Positions 11,699-24,551 of a stretch of 64,000 nt of DNA are shown here, piece after piece. The notes beneath the pieces were generated by a model, which searched no databases, was not told the DNA's origin, and was given only the letters and a program-made list of their open reading frames with translations. The stretch covers positions 116,009,768 through 116,073,767 of the forward strand of contig OV884014.1 in the NCBI GenBank assembly GCA_930367205.1. Reading direction: 5' to 3'. The position numbers and the translations under genes are program-made. Every line of letters starts with the position of its first letter. Position 1 is the first letter of the stretch. The stretch is from Acanthosoma haemorrhoidale. Lineage: Eukaryota; Arthropoda; Insecta; Hemiptera; Acanthosomatidae.

Positions 11699-13209
11699 TT
11701 TGAAGAAAAAAACTATATATCTATTTTTATCTATTTAACAAGAGCTGACATATCCACGTTCCTCACTTTACGACTGTTTAAAATGAGGCTATAGTTACAC
11801 TGAACTAATCAAATACAATATAAGTTGTTTTTTGTTATTAATTATTATTAGTTTATTATTAAAATATGGACTATTGAGTGTTGTTAATTAATAAAATATT
11901 AACATTATGCTACAATTTTTTTCTGAAATTGGCATGATAGTCTCATTTGATGTGCCAATGATATTTAAAATAAAACACAGCGTCTTTAAATACAACGTTT
12001 TTTTTTTTTTTTTAAATATTTTGTCAGTTCAATCTTCTGGATTTTTTCTTTACATCCCCCGATCATACCTCGTAGCCTATAAGCCACTGCTTGACATGTG
12101 GGTCTAGGGTACCTCCTGGGCCCTGCTCTGCTCTAAATTCCATAACCTTCATAGCTATAACTTTAATGACTTTCACTCCTACAAAATTAGGAAATACAAG
12201 ACGGTATTGCCAAAAACCTTTTCGGGTATAAGTTGAATGCTTTAAATGTTAATTAACCTACAAATATTTCAAAGTACAGGCTCTCTCTTACTTAATTTTT
12301 TTGGTTTTTAGTGATATTGTTTAAATTGGTCGGTCATCCTACCGTAAATTGTCTTTTTTTTAATGATTTTGGTGAAATCCCGGCTGGCTCGAGGATTTTT
12401 CTTTGGGGTCTGTTCGGGGATGAATCCCACGAGAAAACCGAATGAGCACTTTAGTGTATAACGGCCTAGTGCTGACTAGACCTCAACGTCACTTGGTCGG
12501 CCCTTACCTCTTCACGGAATACTGAAGCAGTCAGTGGAACACATTTCTGATCCAAACCCGGGAATGGTTTTGTGTATGTTGCACCATAAAGGGGGAGGTA
12601 TTCCAGGTATTGTTGCTTCACCATAAGAGGAAACGACGTCCGTTGAGAGCCGCCAGATGACTAATGAAGCGTTCAGCGATAGCAGCTTGGTGCCTTGCTT
12701 GGTTCGATATCAGATATTGGGCTGCAGTTGATATTCACAGCTGATCGGTTACCAATAGCTGCAGCATCGTCATCTACTTGTCATTCCTTCCGTGTGCCCT
12801 CTCTCTATGGATATGTCTAATGCTCCTGACGTGTAGCTCTTCAATGTTGGTTTACAGCGTAGCATCCTAAGTTTTTCTCATCAGTAGGATACGGACCCCT
12901 CTTGTCTGTTCTTATTTTTGTATTTATAAAATTTTTTGATCGTAATTAACTTTTGTTAATTTATTTATTAATTATCTTGGTAGTTTGTCTTAGAATATGT
13001 CCCTTGAGCGAAATTTGAATGAAACTTTTAGTTGATTATTAATAATAATATTCAATTATAAATATAAAATTGAGGAAAGCTTTATTAAGTACTGCATTAA
13101 TTATTGCTATTTATTGTATACTTAGAAATTGACTTTAAATGAATCTTATGAATCCGTGATCATGATGAAAATTATGTAAAAAAAAAATTATCGATATTTC
13201 TTAACTAGT
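11699..13209. other. no gene seen
   Basis: AT-rich DNA with T runs at about 11999-12013 and 12353-12361. A less AT-rich block at 12370-12860 has no open frame worth reporting. No shared repeat was recognised. Confidence 0.5.
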
Positions 13210-13849
13210 TTTTTTTTTTTCTTCATAGCCCCTTTTACAGATAATTATATACAATTATAGATCCTCAGGCGAATCTATTTACAAATTATTTTTGTATTTC
13301 CTGTAGCATCGCTACATTATATACAGGTTTTGTTATTTTATAAAAATTATGTAATGGAATAAACAAGTATACTGATACACATTATACGTGACTGGACTAA
13401 ACTGACTAATGAAGGTTATGGGGCTCACCTTTTTGATCAACCTTAAAACTAACTTACATACTAATTCTTAACCTAATTATTCCCCGATAGTCTGTTGCCA
13501 TCGATGCGGGAGGGGTGGTGGGGTCATAGTGTTAAACACTGCGTTGCTTAGGTGCTGCAACGAGTCAAAACTCTTGATGTGTCTCCGGCGGATAAACTCA
13601 CCCACCGACGGCCCACCAAACAACGGGTGCAGGTCGGTGTTCTTTAACCTCTTGAGAGAGGTATGTCTGACTTTCTGAAATTGTTGGAGACTTTTAGCTG
13701 TATTGTCAGTCAAGTGGGTGGCACCGTACAGCAGAGCTGGCCGGAGGACACATTTATATATCATTAGTTTGAGGCGAAGTGACAGGTTGGGTAAAGTTAG
13801 CAAGTTTAAAGGCTTTTTCAAATGGATACAATTAACTATTTGCTTCAAA
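13210..13849 (-). mobile_element. Family B non-LTR copy, 3' part with ORF end
   Basis: The minus-strand element has an A-rich tail at 13210-13222 and a 3' UTR to about 13477. The end of ORF2 lies at 13477-13848 and is open for 123 codons. The protein shows the post-RT region of Jockey/R1-like elements: a segment reading LSLRLKLMIYKCVLRPALLYG, then a leucine/lysine-rich part and a terminal TPPPLPHRW. It is 5'-truncated at 13849, where a second family B fragment begins. No catalytic motif remains. Confidence 0.88.
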
Positions 13850-13879
13850 TGTTATTTTATAAACTTTTTATAATGTAAT
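13850..13879 (-). mobile_element. Second family B fragment, left part
   Basis: GTTATTTTATAAA plus following bases match the family B 3' UTR and continue at 14073-14130. A family A insertion splits this fragment. Confidence 0.6.
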
Positions 13880-13889
13880 ATTCAAATAT

Positions 13890-14062
13890 TTTTTTTTTTA
13901 GTTAAATTCCTTTATTGTGTAATAATTACAATCTGCCTTTTATAAGGCAATAAGTAATTAAGATATATGCTCTCATTCATACAATATTTACAGTTCATCA
14001 TTCACTCGCTCATTCATTCAATATTTACAGTTCATCATTCACTCGCTCATTCATACAATATA
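13890..14062 (-). mobile_element. Family A 3' end inserted into family B, with TSD
   Basis: A very short family A copy containing only the 3' end plus a poly-T run (the A tail on the minus strand). A 10-base direct repeat, ATTCAAATAT, lies at 13880-13889 and 14063-14072. Inside, a segment of nearly 50 bases with TTCATCATTCACTCGCTCAT occurs twice in tandem. The nesting gives relative age: family B here was inserted before this family A copy. Confidence 0.88.
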
Positions 14063-14072
14063 ATTCAAATAT

Positions 14073-14130
14073 AATGATACAAATCCAGTCTATACGTGAC
14101 TGAACTGAACTGACTCTAATAAAGGTGAAC
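14073..14130 (-). mobile_element. Second family B fragment, right part
   Basis: ATAATGATAC, then TACGTGACTGAACTGAACTG and AATAAAGGTG, match the family B 3' UTR. It continues the fragment broken by the family A insertion. Confidence 0.65.
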
Positions 14131-14677
14131 TAGTTTAAAATCACAAATTGTCTTCGAATGTAATCGATTACGTTGAATATCCTCGAGAATAAAATTGTGC
14201 GCTTTACTCATTTAAGAAGTCTTGAACAGTTGAGGGTGTACCTCTTGAAAAGCGTCCTCTGGTATTGCAGATGGACTGTAGGAAGAAGAACGTCTGGTCC
14301 TCCTCCGGTCTTGTGTACTCTCGACATTTCGCCCTCCGTTATCCATTTTGATTGGTGATCCTTTTTCCCTCCATTGATAGGATTGAAAAATAGTTAAGTT
14401 GGCTTGATAGTTGCTGCCATCCGATCGAGACATAGTATTAAGCGACTTAATACTGACCTAAATACTGACGTCATTCTTGCCGTATCTGTCCTCGGCCCTG
14501 TCGGCAAGACCCGACATAAACGGAACTTTAAAGCGTTCTAATTCACTTCCTGCTCTAATATGAAACAAATTTCACTTCACACAATTTTAAATTTAACACA
14601 CGGAAAATTTGTATTATGGTTGACTGCTTTATATTTAATTTTCACTTTTCAAATATACCGTACAATAATAATATATA
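14131..14677. other. Unassigned stretch with one minus-strand open frame
   Basis: A 73-codon minus-strand frame (14212-14433) is hydrophilic and arginine/serine-rich in the middle. I recognise no domain. It lies downstream of the LTR at 14678-14958 in the LTR's own direction, but no primer binding site follows that LTR, so a gag origin is unsupported. Confidence 0.35.
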
Positions 14678-14958
14678 TGTAAGACAATTATTGAAGGTGG
14701 GGTAAATAAACTGAAATCAGTTTCTATGTAAATATATATTATATTATAACAATTATTCACACTATTTACACAATGTTACCTGTAAACAAAGTTTATAATT
14801 ATCACTTCTCTATTCACATTCTAATTACAACTTTAGTTACTTAATGTAACCTTTCTCTATCCTCTTAATTTTTAGAATCTTGCTGATAGCTCCTTCTGGT
14901 GGTGGTCAGTAGAAGCCGCGCGGCAAATTCAAATTAAAGAAAGTATACTATATTTACA
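14678..14958 (-). mobile_element. Gypsy-family solo LTR
   Basis: On the minus strand it runs from TGTAAATATAGTATACTTTC to GTCTTACA, with TG...CA ends. It matches LTRs at 42.5, 44.6, 46.1 and 47.15 kb. Shared blocks include the GCCGCGC segment, the stretch around ACCACCA(C)(C)AGAAGGAGCTATCAG, and CTGATTTCAGTTTATT near the 3' end. No internal region or second LTR adjoins it, so it is a solo LTR left by recombination. The left flank is TA-rich. Confidence 0.85.
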
Positions 14959-17091
14959 CATAATATATTATAGAGAAAAAAAACAGATGAAGGGGAACAC
15001 TCTATAAACTTTTTATAGGAAACTTTCATTATCTTGGGTATTAGTTTTCTAATATCTAATACATATAATTGGCGTTTACTTAATTAATGCATTCGGTGGA
15101 CGATTATTGTAAAGTTGTTGCGTGCTTGTAATTGCAGGAATGCATGTCATTCGGTTTCCTTTCACTCACAGTTTACAACCCAGAACCGACTGACCTACAT
15201 GCTTCTCTAGTACTTGCAAACCAAGATCACGACTTAGTCGCTCGAGGGCATCTCGATGTCAGTTTCCTTGTGTAGAACAATTTAATATTATCTGTGGTTA
15301 TTATTATCATCAGTACTGTAATTTTAGCTCATTCGATTCAATATTAACTATGATTTAAGAACGTTTCTGGAGTAGGCAGGAATAAGGTTTTGTCGCTTAA
15401 AAGAAACGTCTATTTAGTCAAGTTTATTTGGTGAAATTATTCTTATGAAATGTTGCACCTACCTACATTTCACATTTCTCTATCACTGATACTTAAGTAT
15501 TTGGTATTTGATAGGAGTAACTTAGTCAAAGACTGGGTTACTAACTTTTAATTTCATGTGATATAATTAATTACGATTAATTACAGCTGTATTGAACCAT
15601 GGTACAATCCGGGCCAATTATTGGGGCAATTAAGTTGTAATTTGCTTGATTAATACCCATTGAGCTTAACTCAGTCTTTGTTAAGTATGAAAAAGATTAA
15701 ATGAAATGTTTGACAAATAAGGCTTTTAAGTTATTAGAGAATATTGATTGAATAGGGTGGTGAAGTAAGGAGCAGAAAAAAAATTTTAGTACATAATATT
15801 TTTTTCATTTCTCATTTGATGTCGTTTATTTGTTGCGTGTGTGTGGATACTACATTAAAATATATATTCGTCCATATAAGTTTTTAATTTATTTTAGATT
15901 TAACTCACTTTGTTCTTCTCAAAACATCATTTTTATGAATATCTTCTAAATGTATAAAACTAGGAACGAAATGACTTGAAAAATCTTAAAAATTAAAATA
16001 ATTATTTTTTTTTATACTAGCCGTTTTACCAACATGTAGTAGGAAATTAGAAAAATGATAAGAATATGGAAATTCTAAGTTGTACAATAGAAATTTCCGA
16101 TTATTGGCTCGTTATGGGATCAATAAACTCTACCTCTATTGCACTACTTAAAGACGGGCAAAATAAGTTTGCCACGTACTTTTTCAAAGTAAATACAAGG
16201 ATTTTTCTTGAATGACTATAGTTGAAATGGTTTACTATGGAGTATTACCTCTTATGTCACATGTGGCATTATGCACGATTACGGAAGGAGATGCATAACA
16301 ATTGTCATACTTGATTATTTCTTCCTTGAAACACCATTTGTTGTATGCATGCATGCTGTATTTTAAACTTATATGCTTCCAAATAACGCTGTACTTTGTT
16401 TGTCATCAATCAACTGCCTTCGTCTTGAAAAAATAATCTGATTCTTCTTTGAATTGTTTTACTGATATTGAAATGACGTGAATATGGTCCACATTTAAAC
16501 GTGAATCAATTGTCAATAGGCTGAATTTTGAACATTAACGACACGGATTGCTTTAGCTAGTTCGCCCAAGGGAGAATCGGTGTTTCTCAATACTTATCTG
16601 CTGTCCGAGTGTTGCGAAATAGTCCATACAGTTCGCCTGGTGTTCAATAATGCTAAGAGCTTGTAGGCTGGCATTTTACATTTCTCCCTCGCTAAGAACC
16701 AGCCCAGAGAGACAGCCAGTAAATCTCGAATGATCCATCTCTTCATGGTGTAAGTATCAAAGTGGTTTAATGCATTACAACCTTGTGTAACCGAATGGAA
16801 CATTTGACCCGTGCTCCCTTAAGCCTTTACAACAAAACCTGCCACCTCAGATCTCTTCAGTGTAAACTCGTCCCCTTTGTGACGAACAAATCCGTGACGG
16901 AATTCAGACAGTTACTTTGAAAGTAACTCATAATGAGGTAACAGATACTAGGAATATAACATTATTGTTAATTCAGGTTTTTATTTAGGGTGTTTTTTGT
17001 TAGAAATGATTCAATTTTCGTCAATACGCCATTGCGAGACGCTCTTTATTTATTTTCATTTATTATCATTTTATTCTAAATGAATGATAGT
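14959..17091. other. no gene seen
   Basis: AT-rich. A minus-strand frame of 69 codons at 16594-16803 has fairly balanced composition (aromatic and basic residues), but I recognise no family and see no splice context that makes it a convincing exon. Confidence 0.45.
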
Positions 17092-17729
17092 AAAAAAATA
17101 CTTTATTATGATAAAATTACAATCTGCCTCATTGGGCAATATGTAATTGTGATAAATGTTTGCGTTCATACCATATTTAACAATTCATCATTCACTCACT
17201 CATTCATACAGTATTTACAAATAACCCAGAGGCCTCCCGAATCCACATGGTTGTCACCTCTCTCGCTTGGAAAAGAGGAAGCGGAGTCTTGGGAAGTCCC
17301 CCACGCTCCGTGGCTCCGTCAGCTGTGTTACTAGATAAGACCCTGCGGAGGATGACCAAGAGCCACAGACGCTCAGCACATGAAATTGACCATTGCCAGG
17401 ACTCCCACTGTCACGCATTTATAGCAGGTCACCGAAAAGGATTACATGGATGAGTGGTGCAGTGCAATGACTGTGCTAGGGTATTAGGGTGGTTGGATAG
17501 GTTACTATAGAATTTCATGAACTCATCTCTTCAAGAAAGTAAGGTATATTATGAAGGGTTTAGTTTCTGACGTAATAAGGGGCATTTACTATTGTTCTCA
17601 GGACTTTGATTGAAAGGATTGGATACGCTTGATGTTCGACTTTTTTGCTGTCCCCCATAGATCTGTAAGTCCAGTTTGGCTTAAGTATAACTTTGTAGAT
17701 TAGTAATTAGGTTTCTATTGAAAGATGGG
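17092..17729 (-). mobile_element. Family A non-LTR copy, 5'-truncated
   Basis: The 3' end, with TTTATTATGATAAAATTAC on the plus strand, lies at the left. The 3' UTR and part of the ORF2 end follow to about 17729. Small deletions are present in the coding part relative to other copies. No clear target duplication was found. Confidence 0.87.
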
Positions 17730-17860
17730 CCCCGAATCAACTCCAATGATGCCGAGTGTCGCATGACTCGCCAAGCCACACGCATTTGGAACCTGATTTT
17801 ACATTCTATAGTAATTGGTCTCACGTAGCCTACGTAGAATATTATTATCAGCTGTTGAAA

Positions 17861-17923
17861 ATGGCACCCGTACCCAAAGAGTTCGTTATTAATAATTTAG
17901 ACTTTCATAGGAAGACCAAGTTG
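17861..17923 (+). CDS. Candidate host first coding exon
   Basis: An ATG in good eukaryotic context (AAAATGG) opens 21 codons (MAPVPKEFVINNLDFHRKTK plus L). They end exactly at a consensus splice donor (TTG then GTGAGT) in phase 0. The frame is also open upstream to 17756, so the start could be earlier or the exon could begin at an acceptor near 17838. The residues look protein-like rather than repeat-derived, and the segment matches no transposon in the window. I do not recognise the protein. It may be chance. Confidence 0.25.
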
Positions 17924-19312
17924 GTGAGTTTCATTTTAAATTCTATCTATCTGTAATTTAATAAAAAAAACTTATTTCAATTCGAAAGATGCTGTTTAGA
18001 TTAAGGTTTCATTTAAATAACGGGAATATTGAAAACTAAATTATACCTGAAAGAAGTCAGACCCGTTATGTTAAATTGAATGATTTCTCAAGTCACGTAT
18101 AAGTCTATTTAAGATTTAAAAGGAGATTATCAGAAGACAAGATGATGGACAAATGAAGTGAAGTATTTCCGGTCAAAAGTACTAATTTTTTTTTCTTTGC
18201 GATCATCAATATTATATATTGTTATGTTTTCTTTTATGTTTCTTGCATATATTTAATTTTACCTGAGGGTTAATGGTTCTGCTAATATAAAAAAGAATTC
18301 TGGGAAAAGAAAAGCTTTTCAATTAGAAAACTTTTTTTTAATTTTTATACAAGCACGTCTGTGACTACAATGGTTTACTTAACGAATTTTTTTTTTTATT
18401 TTACCTTATTATTATTTTTCGTGACTGGCCATATTTACTATGTCCTTTTCTTATTGTTTCATCTATTTTCTTCGTTCTTCGGCGAATTTTTTTTTATTAC
18501 TCGTTTGTTTGTTCCTGGTCTGCTACGCGATCAGTAAAAATCCACTGCTATCACTTCAATCCTCCTGCTTTGAGAAAAGTCCTCTCCCGTCTATTGTTCT
18601 ATGCCCAATCACCATTTAATAAAAAAATTTTAAAGTTTCACAAAATTCACTATCTTAATTTAACACCTTGTCTCATGAGATCACAAAAAGAAAGTCCCCT
18701 CTTTTGTTATCGCCTTCTTGATCCACAGGTCGTTTAACGCCCTTTTATTCCCGCTAATTTCAAATTCCAATCCTTGATTTCTTTTGAATTTAAATCAAAG
18801 CCAACATCACAAAATTCACAACATCAAAATATCACAAATATATATATATGTATAAAGTCTCCCGGCTGTAGACGATCAAAAAAGAGAGTTAATATTGTCT
18901 TGCCACTAGCCATAAAGCACTCATAAACCATAAAAACGGACATTCCCCGTAAAATTATACATACATAATAAATAAAAATAAAAAAATTGTTGTTTATAAG
19001 AGAAATAAAATTTGGACACTGATACAATAAAAAGACAAGCAAAACAAAACGTTCTTGCCACTAGCCATAACATATATAAATATATATATATATTGTTATT
19101 TCACTTTTCACGTTCATTATTCAAATAAAAAACTATTAACCCATGGATTAGCCAATACCATTTAAAGTTGAATGAATGAATTGTCAATGATTCTCGACAG
19201 CAATACGTACAAAAAACGTTTGGTTACGGAAAAATGAAATAATAAAATGGGGATCGTGCACTTTATGGCAAATTATAAATAATTTAGTGATGTCAATTTA
19301 ATCTTTCCTTAC

Positions 19313-19398
19313 ATAATAAATAAGGTCATTTTTATTGGTTCTTATGATTTTCAATTAAATCTGATTGCTGTACATTCTGAGAAATTTGCTTCATTAAT
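19313..19398 (+). repeat. Local direct repeat D, copy 1
   Basis: About 86 bases containing TTATTGGTTCTTATGATTTT and GCTGTACATTCTGAGAAATT. It recurs at 19981-20080, about 665 bp away in the same orientation, with small insertions in copy 2. No coding content. Confidence 0.85.
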
Positions 19399-19980
19399 TA
19401 ACTGAATTGCGGGTTTTGTTGTTTTCCCGAGGTGTATTCCACGATTGTAAGATTTCATATCAATAGTTTACTTACTATTCAAATTGAATCATAAAAATAT
19501 GTGGTATAATTTCGAATTTTACGGTATTAACCCATTACGGTTTTTTTTTTTGTATTAACCCATTAATTAAGCAATTGTTATTTATAATTTGCCATGGAAT
19601 TACTTTAATCAATATAATCATTTTCAGCAATTTCACAGGAGAGGCAAAAAACAAACCCTATCCAGGCAGTTGTATTTGTTTAAATGTTTTTAATGCTATT
19701 GGAAACAGCGCATAGTTGGATGATTGTTTAAAGAGAGGTTTTCATCGCCTGCAATGTTCAAGTTTTTCTGTAAATTGGTTTGTTGTTTGTCTCTTCTGCA
19801 AACTTTCTGAAAATGGATAATGGCGGGTTTTGATTCTAAAGGGCTTATATTGTAAGCTGTTTTTTGCTCTATCCGCTGATGTCTTCAAATGATAAATTTT
19901 TTAAAAAAAATATTAATTGTCTGATCTTTTTATTTCTTCTCGAAATGATAAAATTTCTTATCTCTCCGCTGATTCCTTGG

Positions 19981-20080
19981 ATAATAAATAAGGTAATCTT
20001 TATTGGTTCTTATGATTTTCAATTAAATCTTGTTTGATTGCTGTACATTCTGAGAAATTTCTTTTCGCATTTGCTTCATT
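19981..20080 (+). repeat. Local direct repeat D, copy 2
   Basis: Partner of 19313-19398, carrying two short insertions (TTGT and TCTTTTCGCA). These could be copies of one unknown element or the edges of a small duplication. Confidence 0.85.
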
Positions 20081-20161
20081 CGCTGTCTTATATTTAATTC
20101 AATATAATACTGAACGGATAATGAATGAATGGGCTTTATGTAACAATAACTTATTAAATAA

Positions 20162-20939
20162 CCGACTTGATCTGCTTTATTAGGCAATAAGTAGTTGTGA
20201 TAAATGTTTTCATTCGTATACCATATTTACAATTTTCATTCACTCGCTCATTCATACAGTATTTACAAACAGCCCAGAGACCTCCCAATCCACATGGCTG
20301 TCACCTCCCTCACGTGCGAAGGAGGAAGCGGCTTCTTGGGAAGTCCTCCAAGCTCCTCCGTCAGCTGTGTCACTGGATAAGACCCGAAGTTGAGTGGAGG
20401 CTGACCTAGAGCGCGAGAGCCACAGACCCTCACGACATGATTGTCGAAACTGACCATTGCCAGGACTCCCACTGTCACGCATTTATTGCAGGTCACGAGG
20501 CTACTGTCGTTTCAGTATCTATTAGGCCTTAGTGGTTGGATAGGTTATTATGGAATTTCATGAACTTGGAAGGGATGAGTTCAAGAATGTAAGGTATATC
20601 AAGATCATTATTAAGGGTTTTGTTGCTGACGTAATAAGGGGCATTTACTATTGTTCTCTGGACATTTGATTGAAAAGATTGGATACGCTTGATGTTCGAC
20701 TTTTTTGTTGTCCCCCGTAGCTCTATTCCGTAGGTCCAGATTATCTGAAGTACAACTTTGTGATTAGTAATTTGTTTTCTATTGAGAGATGGGATATATA
20801 GAAGTAGTCTGTACAGTTGTCCAAAGTGTCTGTTTAGTTCTTGTCTTTTTAGCCTCGTATGTGGGTTCCAGGTCAGTCGTTTGTCGAGATGGAAGCTTAA
20901 GTACCGTACTGTCTTGGATACAGGAAGAGGAATTGATCA
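20162..20939 (-). mobile_element. Family A non-LTR copy, 5'-truncated
   Basis: A long 5'-truncated copy that includes the post-RT region of ORF2 as a broken frame. It lacks the extreme 3' bases seen in other copies. A 9-base AT-rich repeat, ATTAAATAA, at 20153-20161 and 20940-20948 could be its target duplication, but such a sequence can arise by chance here. Confidence 0.85.
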
Positions 20940-20948
20940 ATTAAATAA

Positions 20949-23432
20949 AAAAAAAAATCTTTCCTTATTGCTTAAGCTAAGTATTTTGCGATGTAACAAC
21001 CAAGGTACATTTCTTTAATGGAAAGTAATGAAAATGTTTCTTTGAATAGGAAAAGGTCTAATTTTTGAATGAAATAAAAAATCAAAAAAAAAAATCATTG
21101 AAGTTAGTTTAATATATATAAAAATATTTATTGTCTATGTGGTCGGTCTACAAACATAAAATTTTATGATTCGGGTCGTTGTTACGAGCAGTATTGGGAT
21201 TACTTCCATTCGTACTTCGTTACTAATTTTCTGTCGACGAATCTTACGTTTACTGGAACAACTCGTTAAACAGTAATCAGTAGAAGATTAGGTTGACCTT
21301 GAGTAAATTGCAGAAAAGCCCAAACATGTTGTTTTTTTTCCAAACTAACGTCAGTTAAAAATCTGTCTGTTCAAATATCAGGGTCGTTTGATTTTTTATT
21401 CAAGTCAAAAAACGAAAATCAGATTCAATGACAAGACCCAGTCTTTGGAATGAGCGAGGTTTAAATTTAGAACCGTGGTTTGGCCCCTGGGGTATTAATA
21501 TGCAAATGGCAAGCCCTAATTACACGGTAGCCGGCCTAAACTAACTGTACCTCGCGAACTTATTATAAACACAGCCTCTCGCATATTTGTGTTTGTTTTC
21601 AACAGAATTTTTAAAAAAATTTTTTTCAAATTCAGCCATTCAACCTCCAGGATATCAATTTGAAAAAGAAGTCATTTTTCACAATTTTATAATACACAAC
21701 TTTTTTATCGTTGTATTCAAAAATATATAGTACTTTTTCTCTATTATGGCTAGTGGCTAGTGTTAAGCCTAATACCACAGTGCCTAATGTTAACAAAGCC
21801 TGGGTACAGATAGAGGATGAGAAGATAATAAAGCCAGTAAACATTTAATTCTCCAGAGTTTTCTTAGATAACTGCTAAATTTATGTTCAGACTCGCGGAG
21901 CCTGAGCAGGAAAATTTTGTTACGTTACTCATCTATTTGTAGATCAGTGGTATTAAATGGGCTAAAACAGACTGTACCGGAAGGTTTTTAAAAGTTCTTG
22001 AAAACACTTTTGCTCTGATTCGCCCAAACACGCTGAAAGAAAAAAAAATTTCGGGGTTTGTTGGAAGATTAAAAAAGTTTTAACTAACTTTTAAGGATGA
22101 GAAAAAAAAGTATGATGAGATTATACATAAAAAATTGACTCTCTGCATAAATTTAGATTAAAACATTGACATTGTAAAATATTTGGTATTAACACCAGAC
22201 TGCTGTTTATCTTTATTAAAATTTTAAAATTATATATATTAACTTTTAACAAGAAATGGGTGGTTCCCGTAGGAAAGCTCACCATTCCTAGTCCACAAAG
22301 GGAAAATATGATCATATCTAACTGAAGAGATAAAATGTGAGTCATATTTAACCGTGAAATTCGATATGATGGGGTTTATTGATGAAAACCAAAAAAAAAT
22401 TTGTATTATTTGTATCAAATTTATTTATTGATAATATATCGGTTTTATTTCTGGATCCACTCCTTTATTTAAGATTTTCTGAGGATGGACACGAGTTGTA
22501 AATTGTAAACTGAATACCCAGACTAAATTTCGCCGCATCTAGTTGTAGGATGGTCAGCCATACCAAATAAGCTTCTAAAAATAATATTTGACTAACCGAG
22601 GTACATACTATAATTAAATTGCACGAAATATCCAAAGTTGGTTATCTGTTAAATATTTTAAAAGCGAAAACCATTAAATTTATGACTAAATGCTACTACG
22701 CCTAAGCGAGATTCGATTACTTAGGGCTTAGGGGACATAATAGAATTTTCCCGAAATTAAAATTTATCTGTTCTTCAATGAAGACTTTATTCGTAATCGT
22801 GAGCTATGATGTTAGTGTTTTGTTTTTAGATTAGGTGCTTTGTTTTGAATTTGGATATGAAGATGTAAATTGTTTATCACACTTCTTAATGGATCTTTAA
22901 GACTAGGTGCGCGAGTACTAGCATATTTTTCCATCAATCTAAACCTAACTCTACTATCTAGTTGTGGAGGAGTTCCCGAATGTAGCAAGAGGGGGGGGGG
23001 CAGGAGTGATGTCCCGAGGGTGGTGGAGGAAGAACTGTTGACAAGAAGTGGGCGACTTAGCCCTCTATTAAGTGGGCAATAACGGATTGATTCTGGACAC
23101 GGTTGGAATGTATAAGTGGTCAAGACCCACTAGGCCAGTACATGACCGAGTAAGGACTACCTGCTTCTGTCCGCAGCGTGGTATTTTATTCAGCACAGCC
23201 TTTTTGGGGCTGCGTCCGCCCGTGGACCACCGAGGAATACTCAATCGGTGAGGCCGCTTGCATCCGTCATCTCGTGGTCCTTCGCGAGAATCTCAATTTT
23301 TTTATTATTATTATTCATTTTGGATTTTTCCCTCCATCGATATCCAAGACAAAGAGCAGAAGGAAATCTTTATTCTACCAGGAATATTCACTGCTCGGTT
23401 TAAGTTTTTTTTCTACAGATTACAAGAGTAAA
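20949..23432. other. no gene seen
   Basis: AT-rich, with a GC-richer patch at about 22960-23290 that includes a G run near 22990. Frames there are short and overlap on both strands. No shared repeat was found. Confidence 0.45.
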
Positions 23433-23433
23433 A

Positions 23434-23898
23434 ATTCTCCCTGTATCCGAGACAGTACGGTACTTAGGCTTCCATCTCGACAAACGACTGACCTGGAACC
23501 CACATACGAGACTAAAAAGACAAGAACTAAACAGACGCTTTGGACAACTGTACAGACTACTTCAAAGGACATCCCATCTCTCAATAGAAAATAAACTACT
23601 TATTCACAAAATTATACTTAAGCCAATCTGGACATACGGAATAGAGCTATGGGGGACAGCAAAAAAGTCGAACTTCAAGCGTATCCAATCCTTTCAATCA
23701 AAAGTCCTGGGAACAATAGTAAATGCCCCTTATTACGCCAGCAACAAAACCCTTCATAACGATCTTAAAAAACCTTACATTCTTGAACTCATCCCTTCCA
23801 AGTTCACAAAATAGTAACCTATAAAACCACCCTAATCCCGTAGTCAGTGCACTGCACCACTCATCCCTATAATCCTCCTTGGAGACTGAAACGGCAGT
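23434..23898 (+). pseudogene. Family A ORF2 C-terminal fragment (plus strand)
   Basis: The best-preserved coding piece of family A. On the plus strand it is open from about 23447 to a stop at about 23813, and it encodes the region after the RT core. It opens VSETVRYLGFHLDKRLTWN, a typical Jockey RT-to-C-terminal segment. It continues with the LxPIWTYGIELWG block, then the KRIQSFQSKVL block and an NAPYYxSN(K/T)LHNDL block that are standard in Jockey-clade ORF2. A premature stop (SKFTK then stop) cuts it off shortly before the HPN segment seen in other copies. The 3' UTR is lost after about 23898. There is no catalytic RT motif here. Confidence 0.9.
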
Positions 23899-24551
23899 CG
23901 CCACTAATATTAGTAATTAACCAAAACGACTCGTCAACTGTCCGTGAGAAAGTATCGCTATTGAAGCTTGTTTCACAGAATAAATGAGACTTGCTAAAGA
24001 GATTGGTTATTGTCAAGGCTCTCGTTGGTCATGTCATGACCTAGTTGGAAAGTCACCCGACCAAAGATTAGGACGTTTCACGTTTGTATAGTCTCTGTCA
24101 CTATATTTTTTCTACAGTTAATTAAACATTAAAAGAAAATTCTCGATGTACACTGAATGTGAATGAGCCAAGTTATGCTTTAAAATGTAATAATCCGACA
24201 AACGTATTGAGATAACATACCTAAGCTTTTTAAGTAGCCTGTTTTTTTAATAATACATAGATACATAGATCATAACGAAGAATTAAAGGGTTTTTAGTCC
24301 AATTGATAAGCATATTTTGTTCATTTGCCAAATGTTTGAAATGAAACGAAAAACTTTATTCTGGGACTTTATGCCTCCCAAAAATAAGAAAGAAATATTA
24401 AATAAATATGTCTAGCGGACAAGAAAAGAAAAATGCATACTATACTGTGATCTGCTTATTAAATAGGGAACGAATAAAAATAATAATAATAACGAAATAT
24501 GAATTGTTAGATTGTAACGAGGAGATGAGGAACTGGCAAAGTTTATATTAA
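23899..24551. other. no gene seen
   Basis: AT-rich spacer between two family A copies. No frame or repeat was recognised. Confidence 0.5.

Larger units (their letters stand above)
17924..20161. other. AT-rich stretch with a local duplication
   Basis: No gene apart from the exon candidate at its left edge. TA-rich tracts lie at about 18837-18850 and 19077-19094. CTTGCCACTAGCCATA occurs at about 18899 and 19054. A direct repeat of about 90 bases is listed separately. Confidence 0.5.

Noticed and set aside
16594..16803. 69-codon minus-strand frame, possible transposase piece
   Set aside because: A faint resemblance to piggyBac-type segments was considered, but no motif could be fixed.
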